A DNA stretch of 64,000 bases, from the NCBI GenBank assembly GCA_051294375.1, contig CM119264.1, positions 29,579,182 to 29,643,181 on the forward strand, in the 5' to 3' direction. This stretch comes from Paraspadella gotoi. Taxonomy: Eukaryota; Chaetognatha. Below, piece after piece: positions 1 through 12,357 of the stretch. A model generated the notes under the pieces. That model saw only the letters and a program-made list of their open reading frames with translations, was not told where the DNA came from and did not search any database. The translations under genes were made by a program, and so were the position numbers. Position 1 is the stretch's first letter. Each line of letters starts with the position of its first letter.

Positions 1-451
1 TTAAGTTTAAATGAAAAAAATTGTTTCAAAAATCATTTTCGAACAAATCGCGGTCAGTTTTAAATTACTATTCGATTTTCAAGGAAGGCAAAATAAGAAT
101 GTGTTATTTTGTTAAAGCCATTTAAATTTAACGTTAGAGGTCGTAAAATGGCAACTTTTCTGAGTTCAACAAAATAGCAATGACATCTTGCGAACTTATT
201 CACGAACTTGTGGACAGTTTGTACACATTGTACACTCTGAAGGCTGATGTAATTAATAATAATAAAACGGATTTTAGGTAAATTGAATGAAATTTATTTT
301 TCAATTTTGTTAATTTTTTTGATAGATAAATTTTAGTATGTACAACAGATATTATTCAAACAAATCTTAGTTTAAGAAAAAGGTCAATTTATACTAATGA
401 ACTAGCAATCTCTTTTCAAAAAAAACCTCTTTGGCGGCAAATAAGAAATCC

Positions 452-1190
452 TTTCCATTCCTTTTCCTTCCATTTCCTTTCCTTTCCATTTCTTTTCATC
501 ATTTCCATTCCATCCATTCCATTCGAACCTTTCCATTCCATTTTCATTTCCATTCCATTCTATCCTTTCCATTCCTTTTCCTACCAATCTTCCTTCCATT
601 TTCATTCCATTCCATCATTTCAATTCCATTTCCATTCCTTTTCATTATTTCCATTCCATCCATTCCATTCGAACCTTTCCATTCCATTTCCATTCCATTC
701 CATCCTTTCATTCATTATCCTTCCATTTCCTTCCCTTTCCATTCCATTCCATCAATTCCGATACTTTGTCACTTCTATTTGAACCTTTCCATTTCCATTT
801 TAATTCTATTCCATTTCCATTCCACTATTTCCATTCCATTCCATCTTTTCCATTCCTTTTCCTTCCAATTCCTTCCATTTCCTTTCCTTTTCATCATATT
901 CCATTCCATTTCCATTCCATCCTTTCCATTCTTTTTCCTTCCATTTCTTCCATTTCCTTCCCTTTTCATCATTTCCATTTCATTTTCATTCCAATCCATA
1001 ATTTCCAATCCATTTCCATTCCATTCGCACCTTTCTATTCCATTTCCATTCCATTCCATTTTCATTCCATTCCTGTTCCTTCCATTTTTCTTCCCTTTTA
1101 TTCCATTCCATCATTTCAATCCATTCCATACCATTTCCATTCCATTTTCATTCATTCATTCCAATACGTTTCCATCTCATTCCCGTTTCC
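452..1190. repeat. Degenerate (ATTCC)n pentanucleotide satellite
   Basis: About 740 bases consist almost only of CCATT, TTCC and CATTTCC words in ATTCC register, with scattered substitutions. The unit is the same pentamer as in vertebrate satellite II/III-type DNA, but that does not imply relationship. The long open frames across it (FPFHSIPF-type peptides, and EWNGNGME on the other strand) come from the repeat and are not genes. Confidence 0.9.
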
Positions 1191-1566
1191 ATTTCGCGCT
1201 CTCCCGATTTCCTGACTTCGATGTCGTTAACTCACCCTCGACCCCTTGACCTTACCTTTCCGTTTCTTGGCGTCCACGCGGCTCCGCCGTCACCGTAAAC
1301 GTCACCAGGAGTCGGCCAACCCATTCCGACCGTCATTGGCAGGTTCGACTCTGGGTCCGTTCGGGGAACGAGTTTGGTTCAGTTTATAATATTATATTTA
1401 TATAAATATATTATCTTATTTAATAATTATATTATATTGTATTATATATATATTAGTAATATATATCCTCTTCATTATTATTTCTTATTTGGTAATTTCT
1501 CGAGCTTGCATGACAGAAAATAAAAATTAACGAAAACCTTAACCTAATTTAAATTAAAAATTTTTA
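1191..1566. other. Intergenic sequence, no gene seen
   Basis: A GC-moderate stretch (1191-1380) is followed by an AT-only palindromic tract around 1385-1470. The motif GGTTCGACTCT near 1342 resembles a tRNA B box, but no tRNA fold or A box could be placed. It may be a SINE remnant. Confidence 0.4.
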
Positions 1567-2695
1567 GTCGCGATCTGCTTATCAGCAGATCCCGACTCTA
1601 TAACTCACTTTTTATAACTCCACTTTTTCGGTCCGTCGGTCCGCCCCCTCAATATTGTCGGGCACACACTTATATCATGTCAGAACATCGAATTATTGAT
1701 AAATTATGCAAAAAAAATGATGTCCGTCCGTCCGTCTGTCCCTGTCCGTCCGTCCGTCCGTCGTCCGTCCGTTCCCACCTTAGCAAAAAACACCAATTAC
1801 TCGTGATTGGATGGATGGATTTAAATGAAATTTTGTGTGTGGATAGGTAAGTGTGTGATTGAGCTGGATATTAGTTTTCGATGGAATCGTCCGAGTGGAA
1901 ATGAGTTTAAATGGAAAAAACAAAAAAAATATATTCACTATTTTGAACACCAATTTGCTCATGAGTGGATGGGCTGATTGACCTGGAATTTTGTATGTGG
2001 GTAGGAAAGTGTGTGAGTTAGAACAGGAAATCAAGATTCGATGGAATAGGTTTGAGTGGAAATGAGTTTAAATGGACAAAAAAACAAAAAACCTGTTTTA
2101 CTAATTGATTATGCTTCTTTTCCTTTTTATATTAAATGTATCTGCCAGATGTATTAATAAATCAAATAATTAATCAGTTAATTCATAACCAATTAGTAAA
2201 ATAAATTAATCAATAATTAATTACATTAGTCAATCAATCCGTCCACTTCTCCGTCCCATCTTAGCCAAAAATCAGCCTCAATTGTTTTCTCACTTTTAAC
2301 GTCCTGATTGCTGGCTGGAATTTAGGAATTAAATTTGTGTCGTGTGTGGTAGGATAAAGTGTAGTGATAAAGCCTGGGATATTAAAATACTTCGAATGGA
2401 ATCGTCGTGAGTGGATAGGTATTTCTCTAATATAAGTTTAACATGAAAAAAACATAAAAGTATCGAATTTACTACAAATCTTTTTTTTATACTTATTTTA
2501 ACCAAAATGACAATTTACTCCAATTTAATCATAATTGTACCATGGGATAGATCTGACGTTGATAATTTTGCTATGCCCACCATCAAAGTGTGGTGGAGTG
2601 GAAAACGATATGACGAAGTCCCTTGAATATAAAGTATTCAGTGGAAACCGTACCAGTGGAAATGAGTTTAAATGAAAAACAATATGAGTCACATT
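1567..2695 (+). mobile_element. Dispersed element, copy 1, with four internal tandem modules
   Basis: It begins with GCAGATCCCGACTC and continues into GTCGGTCCGCCCCCTCAAT and a (GTCC/GTCT)n run at 1722-1770. It then repeats a ~155-base module four times (about 1780-1930, 1935-2090, 2250-2470, 2520-2690). The module contains AATTACTCGTGATTGGATGG and ends with GAGTGGAAATGAGTTTAAATG. Related copies lie at 23757-25098 and, on the minus strand, inside 33541-36955. No protein is encoded, so I infer a non-autonomous transposon. The last two modules are more diverged. Confidence 0.7.
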
Positions 2696-2908
2696 TTAAC
2701 TTTGAATCTCTTTATTATTATATTTTAACACCATGATTCCCTAGATTGAGATGAAATAACTTGTGCAGCTGCCGGTAGGAACTGCAGTGCAAGAAGACAG
2801 ATATCCCAAGTTGACAGAATGCCAGTTGAAAAAATTATGCAAGTTGAAAAAATATGCAAGTTATTTAAAAATTAATCTTTAAAAGCATACAGGATCGACG
2901 CTCATTGC

Positions 2909-4143
2909 ATCAAAAAGAGAGCAGCAACGAAAGCACACGCCACCCCGACCCACACGCCCGAGAGCCGCCGCAACAGCGCCGGCGAGGCCGCCAAGCGAAA
3001 CGAGAGGAAAGGGACAACAGCGGGAGGGGAGGAGAACGAACCGAGAGAGACGGAGGAAAAGAACCCCGCAGCCCACCCCCGCACGACCCACAAACAAAAC
3101 AACAGCACCGCAACGCCCGCCACACGTGCCGCCCGCAGACCGGCGAACACACCGAGCACACCACAAACAGAACACCCGCCGCCTCGACGACACCTCGACA
3201 TGAAAAATGAAGGGAGGAAGTCGAACGCACAAACACGAACCCGCGGCCACACCCACCCAACAGGCACGAAAACCCACCCGCCACCCCACGCGACAACACA
3301 ACGACCCCCTCCACCCCGCACACCCACCCCACACACCCACCACACCAAACCCACCACCACACGACCCACACCCCAACCAACAACAACAAAACCACCCCCA
3401 CCACGACCCCCTCCAACAACAACCCAACAACAACACCCCCAACACACCCCAACACCACCACGCCAACCCAACACACCCCCACCACACAGACAAACACCCC
3501 CCGACCCACGGCAAAACAACCCCACCACCACCCAACACCCCCAAACACACAACCACCCAACACCACCACACACCCCCACAGCACCCCAGCAGAGCCCCAA
3601 CGACCCCAAAACCAACACACACACCCACACACAACAACCAACAAGCCAACAACCACACCCACACAACCCCACACACACAACCACACCCGGCACCCCCACA
3701 CCCACCCAAACCCACCCCTCAACCACAAAACCCACCACCAACAACACACAACACGAACACCAACCCCAACCCCAAAACGCACCCCCAGAACAACCCCACA
3801 CCACACGCAACCCAGACACCCCCAAAAACCAACACCAACCCCCAACACCCAACAACACCCCATATATACCACGAACCCACACCACCACACCAAACACCGC
3901 ACAACCCACGCCCCAACACCACGCACCCAACACCCCAACAGCCACCACGCACACACACACAAACGCCAACCCACCAAGCCACCGGCGACCAAAACCACAA
4001 ACACACACAAAACCCAACCACAGCCAACAAACCACCCGAACACACCATGACCACCCACACCAACCAACACAGCCCTGAGAACAGAAACACGACCCCACAA
4101 CCCACCACCACAACACACACCCACACACACAACAAACACAACA
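2909..4143. repeat. T-depleted, A/C-rich low-complexity tract
   Basis: Most 60-base lines contain no T at all on the plus strand. The first ~300 bases are A/C/G and the rest is almost purely A and C (CCACCACAC-like words). Because T is missing, several frames lack stop codons, giving long spurious frames on both strands (His/Pro/Thr-rich on plus, Gly/Val/Cys/Trp-rich on minus). I see no exon signals. It could be a genuine strand-asymmetric repeat or a sequencing or assembly artefact. Confidence 0.85.
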
Positions 4144-5310
4144 ACACACGAGAGAATGTGAAGATGAGAGATAGAGAGAGTGAGAGAGAAAGGGAAGAGT
4201 GAGAGAGAGAGAGAGAGCAAGAAGGAGACATAAATAAAAAAAATCTTAAAAGACTCAAGATTCGAGCCAGAGCCCACTATCATAGAAAATTAATTTAAAA
4301 AAAAAACGGGAAAAAAAACGAATGGAATCATGCGATAACAATTGTTGATGCTACTAGTAATTTATTGATGTAATAGGAAATTGATGTATTGATTCCGATG
4401 ATAATCATAAATTATTGATGCGATGATAGTCATTCACTGCTGTTGCATGATAGTCATTCAGGTGATGCGATGATTGTCATGTGCATTGCATTGCGATGAT
4501 TTGTCAATTCATTGATGCGATGATTAGTCAATAAAACAAAACAAATGCGTGTATGCAGTGAAAGAGAGAGAGGCGGAGAGAAGAGAGCAAGAAGAGAGAG
4601 GAGAGAGAGAGTAGAGAGAGAGAGATAGAATAGAAAGAGAGAGAAGAGAGAGAAGAGAGAGCAGAGAGAGAAGACGAGAGGAGAGAGAGAGAGAGAGAAA
4701 AGAAGAGAATAAATCCAACGGAAAATCTCGATGAAAATATGGGATTTTGTATTGAAAAAAATGCGCGGAATAAATGGCAATTAATAAACAGTTTTTAGAA
4801 GGAAAAAAATAATTCAGAATTTTTCAAAAAAACAAAGATCACGCAAAAGATCGGGACATATAGCGGACAGACACACACAGAGAGACAGAGAGACAGAGAG
4901 GCGGAGAGAGAGAAAAAGAGAGAGGAGAGAGAGAGACAGCGCTCCTGGCAGAGAAAAGAGAAAGAAGAAAGAGCAGATATATAATAATTAAAAGAGAGAG
5001 AGAGAGAGAAGCTCTACAAGCCCCATTTACTCGTTTAAAGATCAGCTAAGTACTTATTGGCGCCGGCACGTACGCGTGAGACTATTCTCTACCCAAAGGA
5101 CCCGGGTCGCGCCCTTGTTCGCGGCATCGTTTTTACATTAGTGAAACCCCACATTATATCTAAAAAATTTTTGTTAAAAAAAAGACAGAGAGAGAGAGAG
5201 AGAGAGAGAGGAGAGGAGAGAGAGAAAGAAGCTGGACAGACGCTGCAGAAGCCGGAAACTCGTTTTTAGAAGAAGCAGTGACGAGAAAAAGAGAGAGAGA
5301 TGAGAGCGAC
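4144..5310. repeat. GA-rich microsatellite clusters
   Basis: Interrupted (GA)n and (GGAGA)n runs lie at about 4158-4222, 4559-4706, 4866-4950, 4994-5012 and 5186-5230. The intervening sequence at 4320-4530 repeats the phrase ATTGATGCGATGATNGTCA. No coding evidence was seen. Confidence 0.8.
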
Positions 5311-5636
5311 ATTATAATTTAAAACGTTTTTGTTTTTGAAATAAAACATAAACAAATACCAATATTGATATGAAAACATGCAGAATTTTAAAGATCTTGA
5401 TGATTAGGAAGCCATATATGAAAATTCAACTCCCTATGATTATCACACCTTCAGAAGCCATGATTGCAAATAAAGCGAGACCGAAGCTAAACCGAAAAAA
5501 TCTCGACAGGACGGGCTTTGCCCGCCCTGGCTCGATAATAGAGGATATTTGTTTGTTTTGATAAAATGTAAACAAAACATTTAATACTGTTCCTGGACTC
5601 AATTTTAAGGACATCGATTGATGACAAGCTGAATAT

Positions 5637-5765
5637 AAATAAAATTAATCTATTAATTAATTAATTAATCTATAATTAATTAATCTATTAATAATTAATT
5701 AATTAAATTTAATTAATTAATTATCGTAGGCAGAATCCGACATTGGTTTGCTTCAAACTTGTTAT
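5637..5765 (+). repeat. (TTAATTAA)n tract with a dispersed-element terminus
   Basis: A run of TTAATTAA-type words (5637-5727) leads into a segment resembling GGCAGATCCGACATTGTTTGC. The same junction ends the dispersed element near 25040-25110, so this is probably a solo 3' end of that family. Confidence 0.6.
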
Positions 5766-6179
5766 TTATTATGTCTAATTCAATTTTTTTATTGTCATGA
5801 AATTTCTGTTATTTCATAACGCTAACTACCCATACATAGTACACACTGCTAATGAAAAATCATTCTCTTACTACATACTTTGATCTCTCCTTCTCGCATT
5901 AACTTATTTAACTGTCTATTTAATATAACTATCATATCATTTTATTTAATGAATACCACTGTTAAATCTAAATGTTACACTATTACCACTCAACTCTGTC
6001 CAATTCTATTCCCTGATTTTCTCCTTTGATCGTCTCGTCAGTTTCAATTAATCTCGACGGAAACACAAACACAGGACGCATCGGATTCCTCCCTGCCCAA
6101 GTTTCGCCCCTCAAGATTTCCTTTTCGAGTTCCTCTTCCAAAAAATTACAGTCAACCTAAAACAACTTCAGAAAGGACA
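5766..6179. other. AT-rich intergenic sequence
   Basis: I see no exon, RNA or repeat structure that can be supported here. Confidence 0.5.
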
Positions 6180-6965
6180 GCTCTCATCTCGCGCCTCTTT
6201 AATCTCGCCTCTTTAATCTCGCCTCTTTAATCTCGCCATTCATTCATTTATTATGGTAATCTCGCTCTTTAATTATCGCCTCCTTAACTCTCGCCTCTTG
6301 AATCTAACCATCCATAATACGTACTACTACCCTTCTTAACTCCTCGCCTCTTTTAGCTCCCGCCTCCTTAATCTCACCTCTTGAATGTAACCAACTTACA
6401 TTTCTACTTACTTTACAGTCTCGCCTCTTTAATAATTGCCTCCTTAATCTCGCCTCATTGAATCCTAACCATGTCTTAATTTCTCTTTTTAATCTCAGCT
6501 TTTTTAGCTTGCCTCCTTAATCTCGCTTTCTTAATCTCGCCTCTTTAATCTGACCACCTTTATTTCTTTATGGTAATCTCGCCTCCTTAATCTTGCCTCC
6601 TTAATTTTTTTTTAATCTCACCTCATTAATCTTGACTTTTTCTTATTTTTGATTTATTTCTCCTTAATCTCGACTTCTCAATTTTTTTTTCTTAATCTCA
6701 CTTCCTTAATCTCGCCTTTTTCTCAATTTGGCTTCCTTTATTTTGCCTTCTTTATTTCTTCTTTAACTCAGCTTAATCTAGCTTCCTTAATCTCGCCTCC
6801 CTAATCTCGCCCCCTAATTTTCCTTCTTTAATTTTGCTTCCTTCGTTCTTCTTCGTTTCCTTAAATTCTTCTCATTAATTTTGACTCCTTTATTTTCCTT
6901 TATTTTTTTCTTCCTTTTTCCCTCTTCAAAGATGCTTTCTTAATTCAGTCCCTTAAACTCGCCTC
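6180..6965. repeat. Degenerate ~14-bp minisatellite, CTCGCCTCTTTAAT
   Basis: The start (6187-6235) has near-exact copies of TCTCGCCTCTTTAA. Degenerate copies (TCGCCTCCTTAATC, TTGCCTTCTTTATT) continue for nearly 800 bases with growing divergence. No coding potential. Confidence 0.8.
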
Positions 6966-7308
6966 ATTTTTTCAGAAATTCTCCCACTCTGCGTTTCCCG
7001 CCTTTTTTAACCCAAAGCGACGTTGAAAATAAGAAAAATCTTTTTCTCGAAAGATGGAAAAGAAAAACTTTACCAATTTCTGTTAAGTTTCGCTTTTCGA
7101 AAAGAAATGAAATCTTAAGTTAAGCTTAATTATCCTCAAGACTCCCCCACCTTAAATTTGTCATACTCTTAACGCTTTCAAAAGTTCCTATAATTACTAT
7201 AATTACGATATAATTGCTTTTTGGTAAACTTAATTTCAAAGTTGAGCGCAACTCATTCGCTTTTCTTAGAGGAGGGGGCGCGCTGGGGGAGGGAGTGCTT
7301 TAAATCAC

Positions 7309-7368
<60 letters not shown>

Positions 7369-7396
7369 AGAGGAGAGAAGAGAGAGAGAGAGAGAG
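7309..7396. repeat. (GA)n microsatellite
   Basis: Near-continuous GA dinucleotides with a few GAA interruptions. An apparent open frame across it (EREREK peptide) is a by-product. Confidence 0.95.
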
Positions 7397-7659
7397 GCTT
7401 TAATCAAACCTCAATTGTTCTCTCGCACGAAGTAATCATCTCTTATTTTTCATGTTAAAGGAATTAAAATCTAAAAGATCTGAAATATATTTAAAGTAAA
7501 TCTATTTGTATTTATTTATTTAAAAACGGACATTTACCTTTTTTAAAAATGATTTATATCGTGAGTATTACTAAAATATCCATAGAAAAGAAGCCGAAGG
7601 CGAATTTTTTTTTTCTTCTCTTTCGCGATGGAATTTCACGCTTGATATGTGAGAGTCAC

Positions 7660-8130
7660 TGGAGCGAATGGCGCCAGAAGCAGAGGGATTGCTGGAGCGA
7701 TAGAGATGGAGTCACAGAGCGATTGAGAGGGAGACGAAAGGGGAGAGGAAATGCAAGAGACGGGGTCAGAGATGGAGCGGCGTAGAAGCGATAAAGAGAG
7801 AGACGAAAATGTAGGATTGAAATGCTGGGTCAGAGACAGAAAGGCGTTGGAGCAATATGGAGAGAGACGTGAAAAGATTGTAGGAGCGAGAGCTAAGGGG
7901 AGCAGACTAAAGGTCGTTGGAGCGATGGAGATAAAGACTTGATGGAGAGATGGAGAGCTCACGCTAAGGGGCAAAGGAGCGATAGAGAGAGAGACGAATG
8001 GGGGAGAGATGGAACGATAGACAGGTCAGAACCTGAGCGATGATGAGACGAATAAGATGAGAGATGGAGAGCGTACACTGTCACTGAGGGGCAATATGGA
8101 GCTACGTATAAAGAGAGAGACGAAATGGGA
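7660..8130. repeat. Degenerate GGAGCGATAGAGAGAGACG minisatellite
   Basis: The phrases GGAGCGAT, AGAGATGGAG and AGAGAGACGAAA recur at irregular 40-60 base spacing, and merge into the GATA array. Open frames on both strands have purine-repeat composition, so I do not call a gene. Confidence 0.55.
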
Positions 8131-8137
8131 GATAGAC

Positions 8138-8222
<85 letters not shown>
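8131..8222. repeat. (GATA)n tetranucleotide microsatellite
   Basis: About 22 near-perfect copies of TAGA/GATA in a row. Confidence 0.97.
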
Positions 8223-8223
<1 letters not shown>

Positions 8224-8539
8224 TCTAACTAAGGATGAATTGATGAAAATAGAAAGAGATGGAGAGGAAAAGCGAAGGCGTGAAATCAAAAAAACGAAAA
8301 GTGTGAAACTGAAGGCGTGAAATCACAAAAAAAGCTGAAGGTTGTGAATTGAGAAGCGAAATATGAGAAAATCACAGCGTGAAAAACGATGAGCGATTCA
8401 CAGAGTGAATTAAGTTGGCCGATGTAGCGGTGAGATCGTGTTTAAAGGAGCAGGAGAAATACTGGAGTGAGGGGAGACTGGAGCGACGAGACGGAGACGG
8501 AGTGGGCGGTGAGAAAAGAGTGGGCGGAGCCGGGTGAGA

Positions 8540-8860
8540 TAGAGAGCGAGACAAATGGATTCACCGACGAGACGTCACCCCATTTCCGGTCAAAAGGAAT
8601 TCCATTTCGAGACTGAGATCGATTGAGATCGAATGGTTAGCGTTCTCGATCTGCTCTCTCTACCTCCTCAGCAGTCTCCTCATCATGTCCCTTCCCGGTA
8701 CGCCTACGCGTCTCTCTCACCAGCCTCGTCTCTCAGGTTCGTCGTCTCTCTCTCCCGCAGCTCTCGTCGGTCTCTCGTCTCTCTCCGTCTCTTCTCTCGG
8801 TCTCTCGTCTCTCGTCGCTCTTACGGCGCTCAGAGTCTCACCAGTATGGTGAGAGTCACA
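8540..8860. other. CT-rich stretch with TCTCGTCTCT repeats
   Basis: From 8700 the sequence is dominated by TCTCTCGTC words. The plus-strand open frame at 8633-8863 is rich in Ser/Arg/Leu, as expected from this repeat. No splice or protein-family evidence. Confidence 0.5.
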
Positions 8861-9639
8861 TGATCTCGTCAAAAAGGAGAAGCCAGTTCCGGGAGTCAAA
8901 GATGCCTTCTTTTTTTTCTCTTCTTTCTTTTTTTTTATTTTTTTATTTTTTTTCTGTTTTTCTGTTTTTATTTATGTTTTTTGGAGACGAAATAGAAAAA
9001 AGTCTTGTTTTTGTGTGACCCGAATCTTTGCCGGCGAGTGACCTAAACGAATTTGGTCTGTGAATTAAGAAAATATAACAATATATTAAAGTTAAGTTAG
9101 GTTAGTTTATCAATTAAAGCATTTTTTACTGCTGTCAAATGAGTATAACTTGTTTTAATAGTTACTTCGTTGTTTCATATTTTTTAAAACTGTATTGAAC
9201 ATGATTTTTAAGTGACGGAACTTACACATTAGGACAATTTTTTCAAGTCCCGTTAATTATAATAGTTTAAATAAAAAAACAGATTAAAAGTATTTTTTAA
9301 TTGATTCGGTTTTTATTTGCTACTTAATCTAAATAAAATAATAGGCTTTTACGCAACTTCAAATGATAACGAAAATATTATGACGCCGTCTCTACATGAC
9401 GATGCGAATGTAAACATTATGAAAACAAAAGTTTGACTTTTAATGAACAAAATTTGTTTGGGCCTTTGAATAAACTTTTAAAGATCGAACGATTTTTAAA
9501 AATAAATTTGGATGTCATACCATGAAAAGATTATTTGTTCCTTTATCTTTCTTATAAGTTATACATTATCTAGCAATAGCTATTCTTAATTTTATCCCGG
9601 TTCCGTTTTAACCTATTCTTGCCATTTTTCACTGCCGCT

Positions 9640-9775
9640 ACATCCCTACCAAAGGGACATCCCTACCAAAGGGACATCCCTACCAAAGGGACATCCCGAC
9701 CAAAGGGACATCCCTACCAAAGGGACATCCCTACCAAAGGGACATCCCTACCAAAGGGACATCCCTACCAAAGGG
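9640..9775 (+). repeat. Eight tandem copies of a 17-bp unit
   Basis: The unit ACATCCCTACCAAAGGG repeats exactly eight times (136 bases). The only variation is one T-to-G change in the fourth copy (CCCGACC). There are no spacers, so it is a minisatellite and not a CRISPR array. Such homogeneity suggests recent expansion. Confidence 0.97.
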
Positions 9776-10129
9776 ACAACAGAAACGATACATTTTATGA
9801 CGTCAACAAAGATGAATCTTAACTTTATTATTTTTCCGTGGACTCCAATACAATGTTAATACGAATTTCTGTAATGGAATCAATTTAATTTCTCTCGCGA
9901 TGGAATATTTAGAGAAAGATGAAAGGGTTAATTTGACCCCTTGACGCGTGCACCCCCGCCAAAGGGAAGACGTGGTCACGGTTTAATGTCGTGACGTTTT
10001 CCAAGTTGACATTTTTTTTTTTTTTTTGACGCAATCGACCGAACGATGGAAAATGACGAAAGGCGAAAAAAAAAGAAGAAATTCTGGGTCTTTGCCACGC
10101 CCATAAGAAGGGCGACAGGACCGGGACGA

Positions 10130-10250
10130 TAACGCGTCGTCGTTATCGTCGTTGTCGTCGTCATCGTCGTCGTTGTTGACGTCGTCGTCGTCGCGTGCGA
10201 TCGTCGTTCTCGTCGTCGTCGGATCCGTCGTCGTCGCGTCTGTTGCAATG
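10130..10250. repeat. (CGT)n triplet repeat
   Basis: Imperfect CGT/GTT triplets. Similar triplet tracts recur at 12358-12660, 12870-13018, 22861-22893, 31556-31690, 45690-45800 and 56757-56800. Confidence 0.9.
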
Positions 10251-10337
10251 GTTACGAGCGGTGCACCCGCGAGAACGTGAAAAGGGGGCGAAGCACGTGG
10301 GGAGAAGAGAGGCATCCGGAAACGCGCGGGCCGAACG

Positions 10338-10565
10338 AGAGAGAGAGAGAGAAGAGAGAGAAGAGAGAGAGAAGAGAAGAGAGAGATGAGAGAGAGAGAG
10401 AGAGAGAGAAGAGTGAGAGAAAAGAAAAAAAATTCAGAGAAGAGGAAGAAAAACAAAGCGAGAATGAATAACAAATGAAAGAAAAGAGAGAGAGAGAGAG
10501 AGAGAAGAGAGAGGAGAGAGAGAGAGAGAGAGAGATGAGAGAGAGAGAAGAAGAGAGAGAACAGT
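10338..10565. repeat. GA-rich microsatellite cluster
   Basis: Interrupted (GA)n, (AGAGAGAA)n and AAAGAAAA runs. The overlapping frames are low-complexity by-products. Confidence 0.9.
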
Positions 10566-10854
10566 GAGCCTGACTTTGACAATATACCTCTCAAGGTCAG
10601 TAATCACTGGTTGACTTCCGGGATAAATGAAATATCGGTCCTCGGGCGGTGAGAGGAAGTGATGAGCGAAGGTGATAACTGCAAGGTTAGAAGAGAAGGA
10701 AGAAAACAAACGAAAAGAAGGAAGGAAAGAAAGAAAAGACGAGAGAAGTAGAGAGAGAGAGAGAGGAGAGAGAATATCGGTTTCGTCGGCAAATACGTTA
10801 CAATACAAATAATCCATCAACCTCATTTGTAAGCAGAAACTAATCTAGTTTGTC

Positions 10855-11106
10855 CATGCCTACATCCGCTCCATCCCTAACATCGCTACCAGTCCCTCCA
10901 TCCGCTACATCCCTACAGATTCGCCTCCATCCCTACATCCCTACATATCCCTACATCCCTCCATCTCCATCCCTACATCGCATACATCCTCCATCCTACA
11001 TCCCCTCCATCACCTACAATCCCCTCGCATCCCTACATCCCTACAATGTCCCTACATTCCCTCGCATCGCCCTACAATCCGCTTAACATCGCCTTACATC
11101 CCTACA
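10855..11106 (+). repeat. Degenerate CATCCCTA minisatellite running into a gap
   Basis: Words such as CATCCCTACATCCCTAC and CCATCCCT recur throughout and the tract ends at an N run (11107-11514). The gap probably exists because the array could not be assembled. Confidence 0.85.
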
Positions 11107-11755
11107 NNNNNNNNNNNNNNNNNNNNNNNNNNNNNNNNNNNNNNNNNNNNNNNNNNNNNNNNNNNNNNNNNNNNNNNNNNNNNNNNNNNNNNNNNNNNNN
11201 NNNNNNNNNNNNNNNNNNNNNNNNNNNNNNNNNNNNNNNNNNNNNNNNNNNNNNNNNNNNNNNNNNNNNNNNNNNNNNNNNNNNNNNNNNNNNNNNNNNN
11301 NNNNNNNNNNNNNNNNNNNNNNNNNNNNNNNNNNNNNNNNNNNNNNNNNNNNNNNNNNNNNNNNNNNNNNNNNNNNNNNNNNNNNNNNNNNNNNNNNNNN
11401 NNNNNNNNNNNNNNNNNNNNNNNNNNNNNNNNNNNNNNNNNNNNNNNNNNNNNNNNNNNNNNNNNNNNNNNNNNNNNNNNNNNNNNNNNNNNNNNNNNNN
11501 NNNNNNNNNNNNNNAATACGAGCGGGCGGAATTTGCGGCAAGGGCGACATCTTCCAATCACTCAACGGCGGCGGCGTCTTTGTAGTTTTTCAGAGAATTC
11601 ATTCTGAAAAANNNNNNNNNNNNNNNNNNNNNNNNNNNNNNNNNNNNNNNNNNNNNNNNNNNNNNNNNNNNNNNNNNNNNNNNNNNNNNNNNNNNNNNNN
11701 NNNNNNNNNNNNNNNNNNNNNNNNNNNNNNNNNNNNNNNNNNNNNNNNNNNNNNN
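11107..11755. other. Two assembly gaps flanking 97 bases
   Basis: N runs occupy 11107-11514 and 11612-11755. The 97 bases between them show no recognisable feature. Confidence 0.95.
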
Positions 11756-12235
11756 ATCTCCGGTCTTCGCTTGTTATAATAAAAAGGAGGAAAAATCTTA
11801 ATTTTGAAGCCTTCTGCTTCATCAAACTTGCAATGCTGTCTCTTCTCCTACGAATCAACATCCGACGCGAACTTGGAAATCTTTTTCATGACTTTTCCAT
11901 GAGTCAATCGTCTTCCTTCCAGTAGAGATTCCGGGCAACTGGAAAGTTCCGATTGTTTAATTTCCTCCATATATCTGGGCCACACATGGAAAGGGTTGGG
12001 AGAAAAAGTTAAGGATCAGATATTACGTATTATTAATTATTATTTTGTTATGGATTTGGTCATGAGATATGTGTTTAATACTAGAATTTAAATTGGGGCA
12101 AGAATCAGAAACGGGACGCTTTCGGGAAATAGCGCCCTCTTCTACATTGATGAGAGCCAAATTCTGCCACGTCGTTCTCATTTCCCGAATCGAGTCTCGG
12201 GCATTAGCTTGTGACGTCGTCTTAAAAATAAATAG

Positions 12236-12310
12236 GCCATTCTGGAGATTGCCATTCTGGAACTTGACATTCTGGAGATTGCCATTCTGGAGATTAACAT
12301 TCTGGAGATT
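12236..12310 (+). repeat. Five tandem copies of a 15-bp unit
   Basis: The unit GCCATTCTGGAGATT occurs five times with changes only at the first two bases and in one GAACTT variant. Fifteen bases keep frame, so the plus strand reads as a pentapeptide repeat (RLPFW-like). No gene context supports translation. Confidence 0.95.
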
Positions 12311-12357
12311 GCCATCATCAATACTTTGTCTTTGATGTAAAATTCACTGAACGACGA

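Noticed and set aside
431-1249. 272-codon open frame on the plus strand
   Set aside because: Composition is FPFHSIPF repeats dictated by the (ATTCC)n satellite. Both strands are open for the same reason.
2902-4283. Long open frames of 278-457 codons on the minus strand and 292-331 codons on the plus strand
   Set aside because: They overlap each other in all frames, consist of Gly/Val/Cys/Trp or His/Pro/Thr runs, and exist only because the tract lacks T (or A on the other strand) and so lacks stop codons.
9640-9775. Possible CRISPR-like array
   Set aside because: Units abut directly without unique spacers and the organism is an animal, so this is a simple minisatellite.
11102-11565. Open frames through N runs, also at 13951-14499, 12178-12747 and 55837-56460
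   Set aside because: They are open only because unknown bases cannot encode stops.
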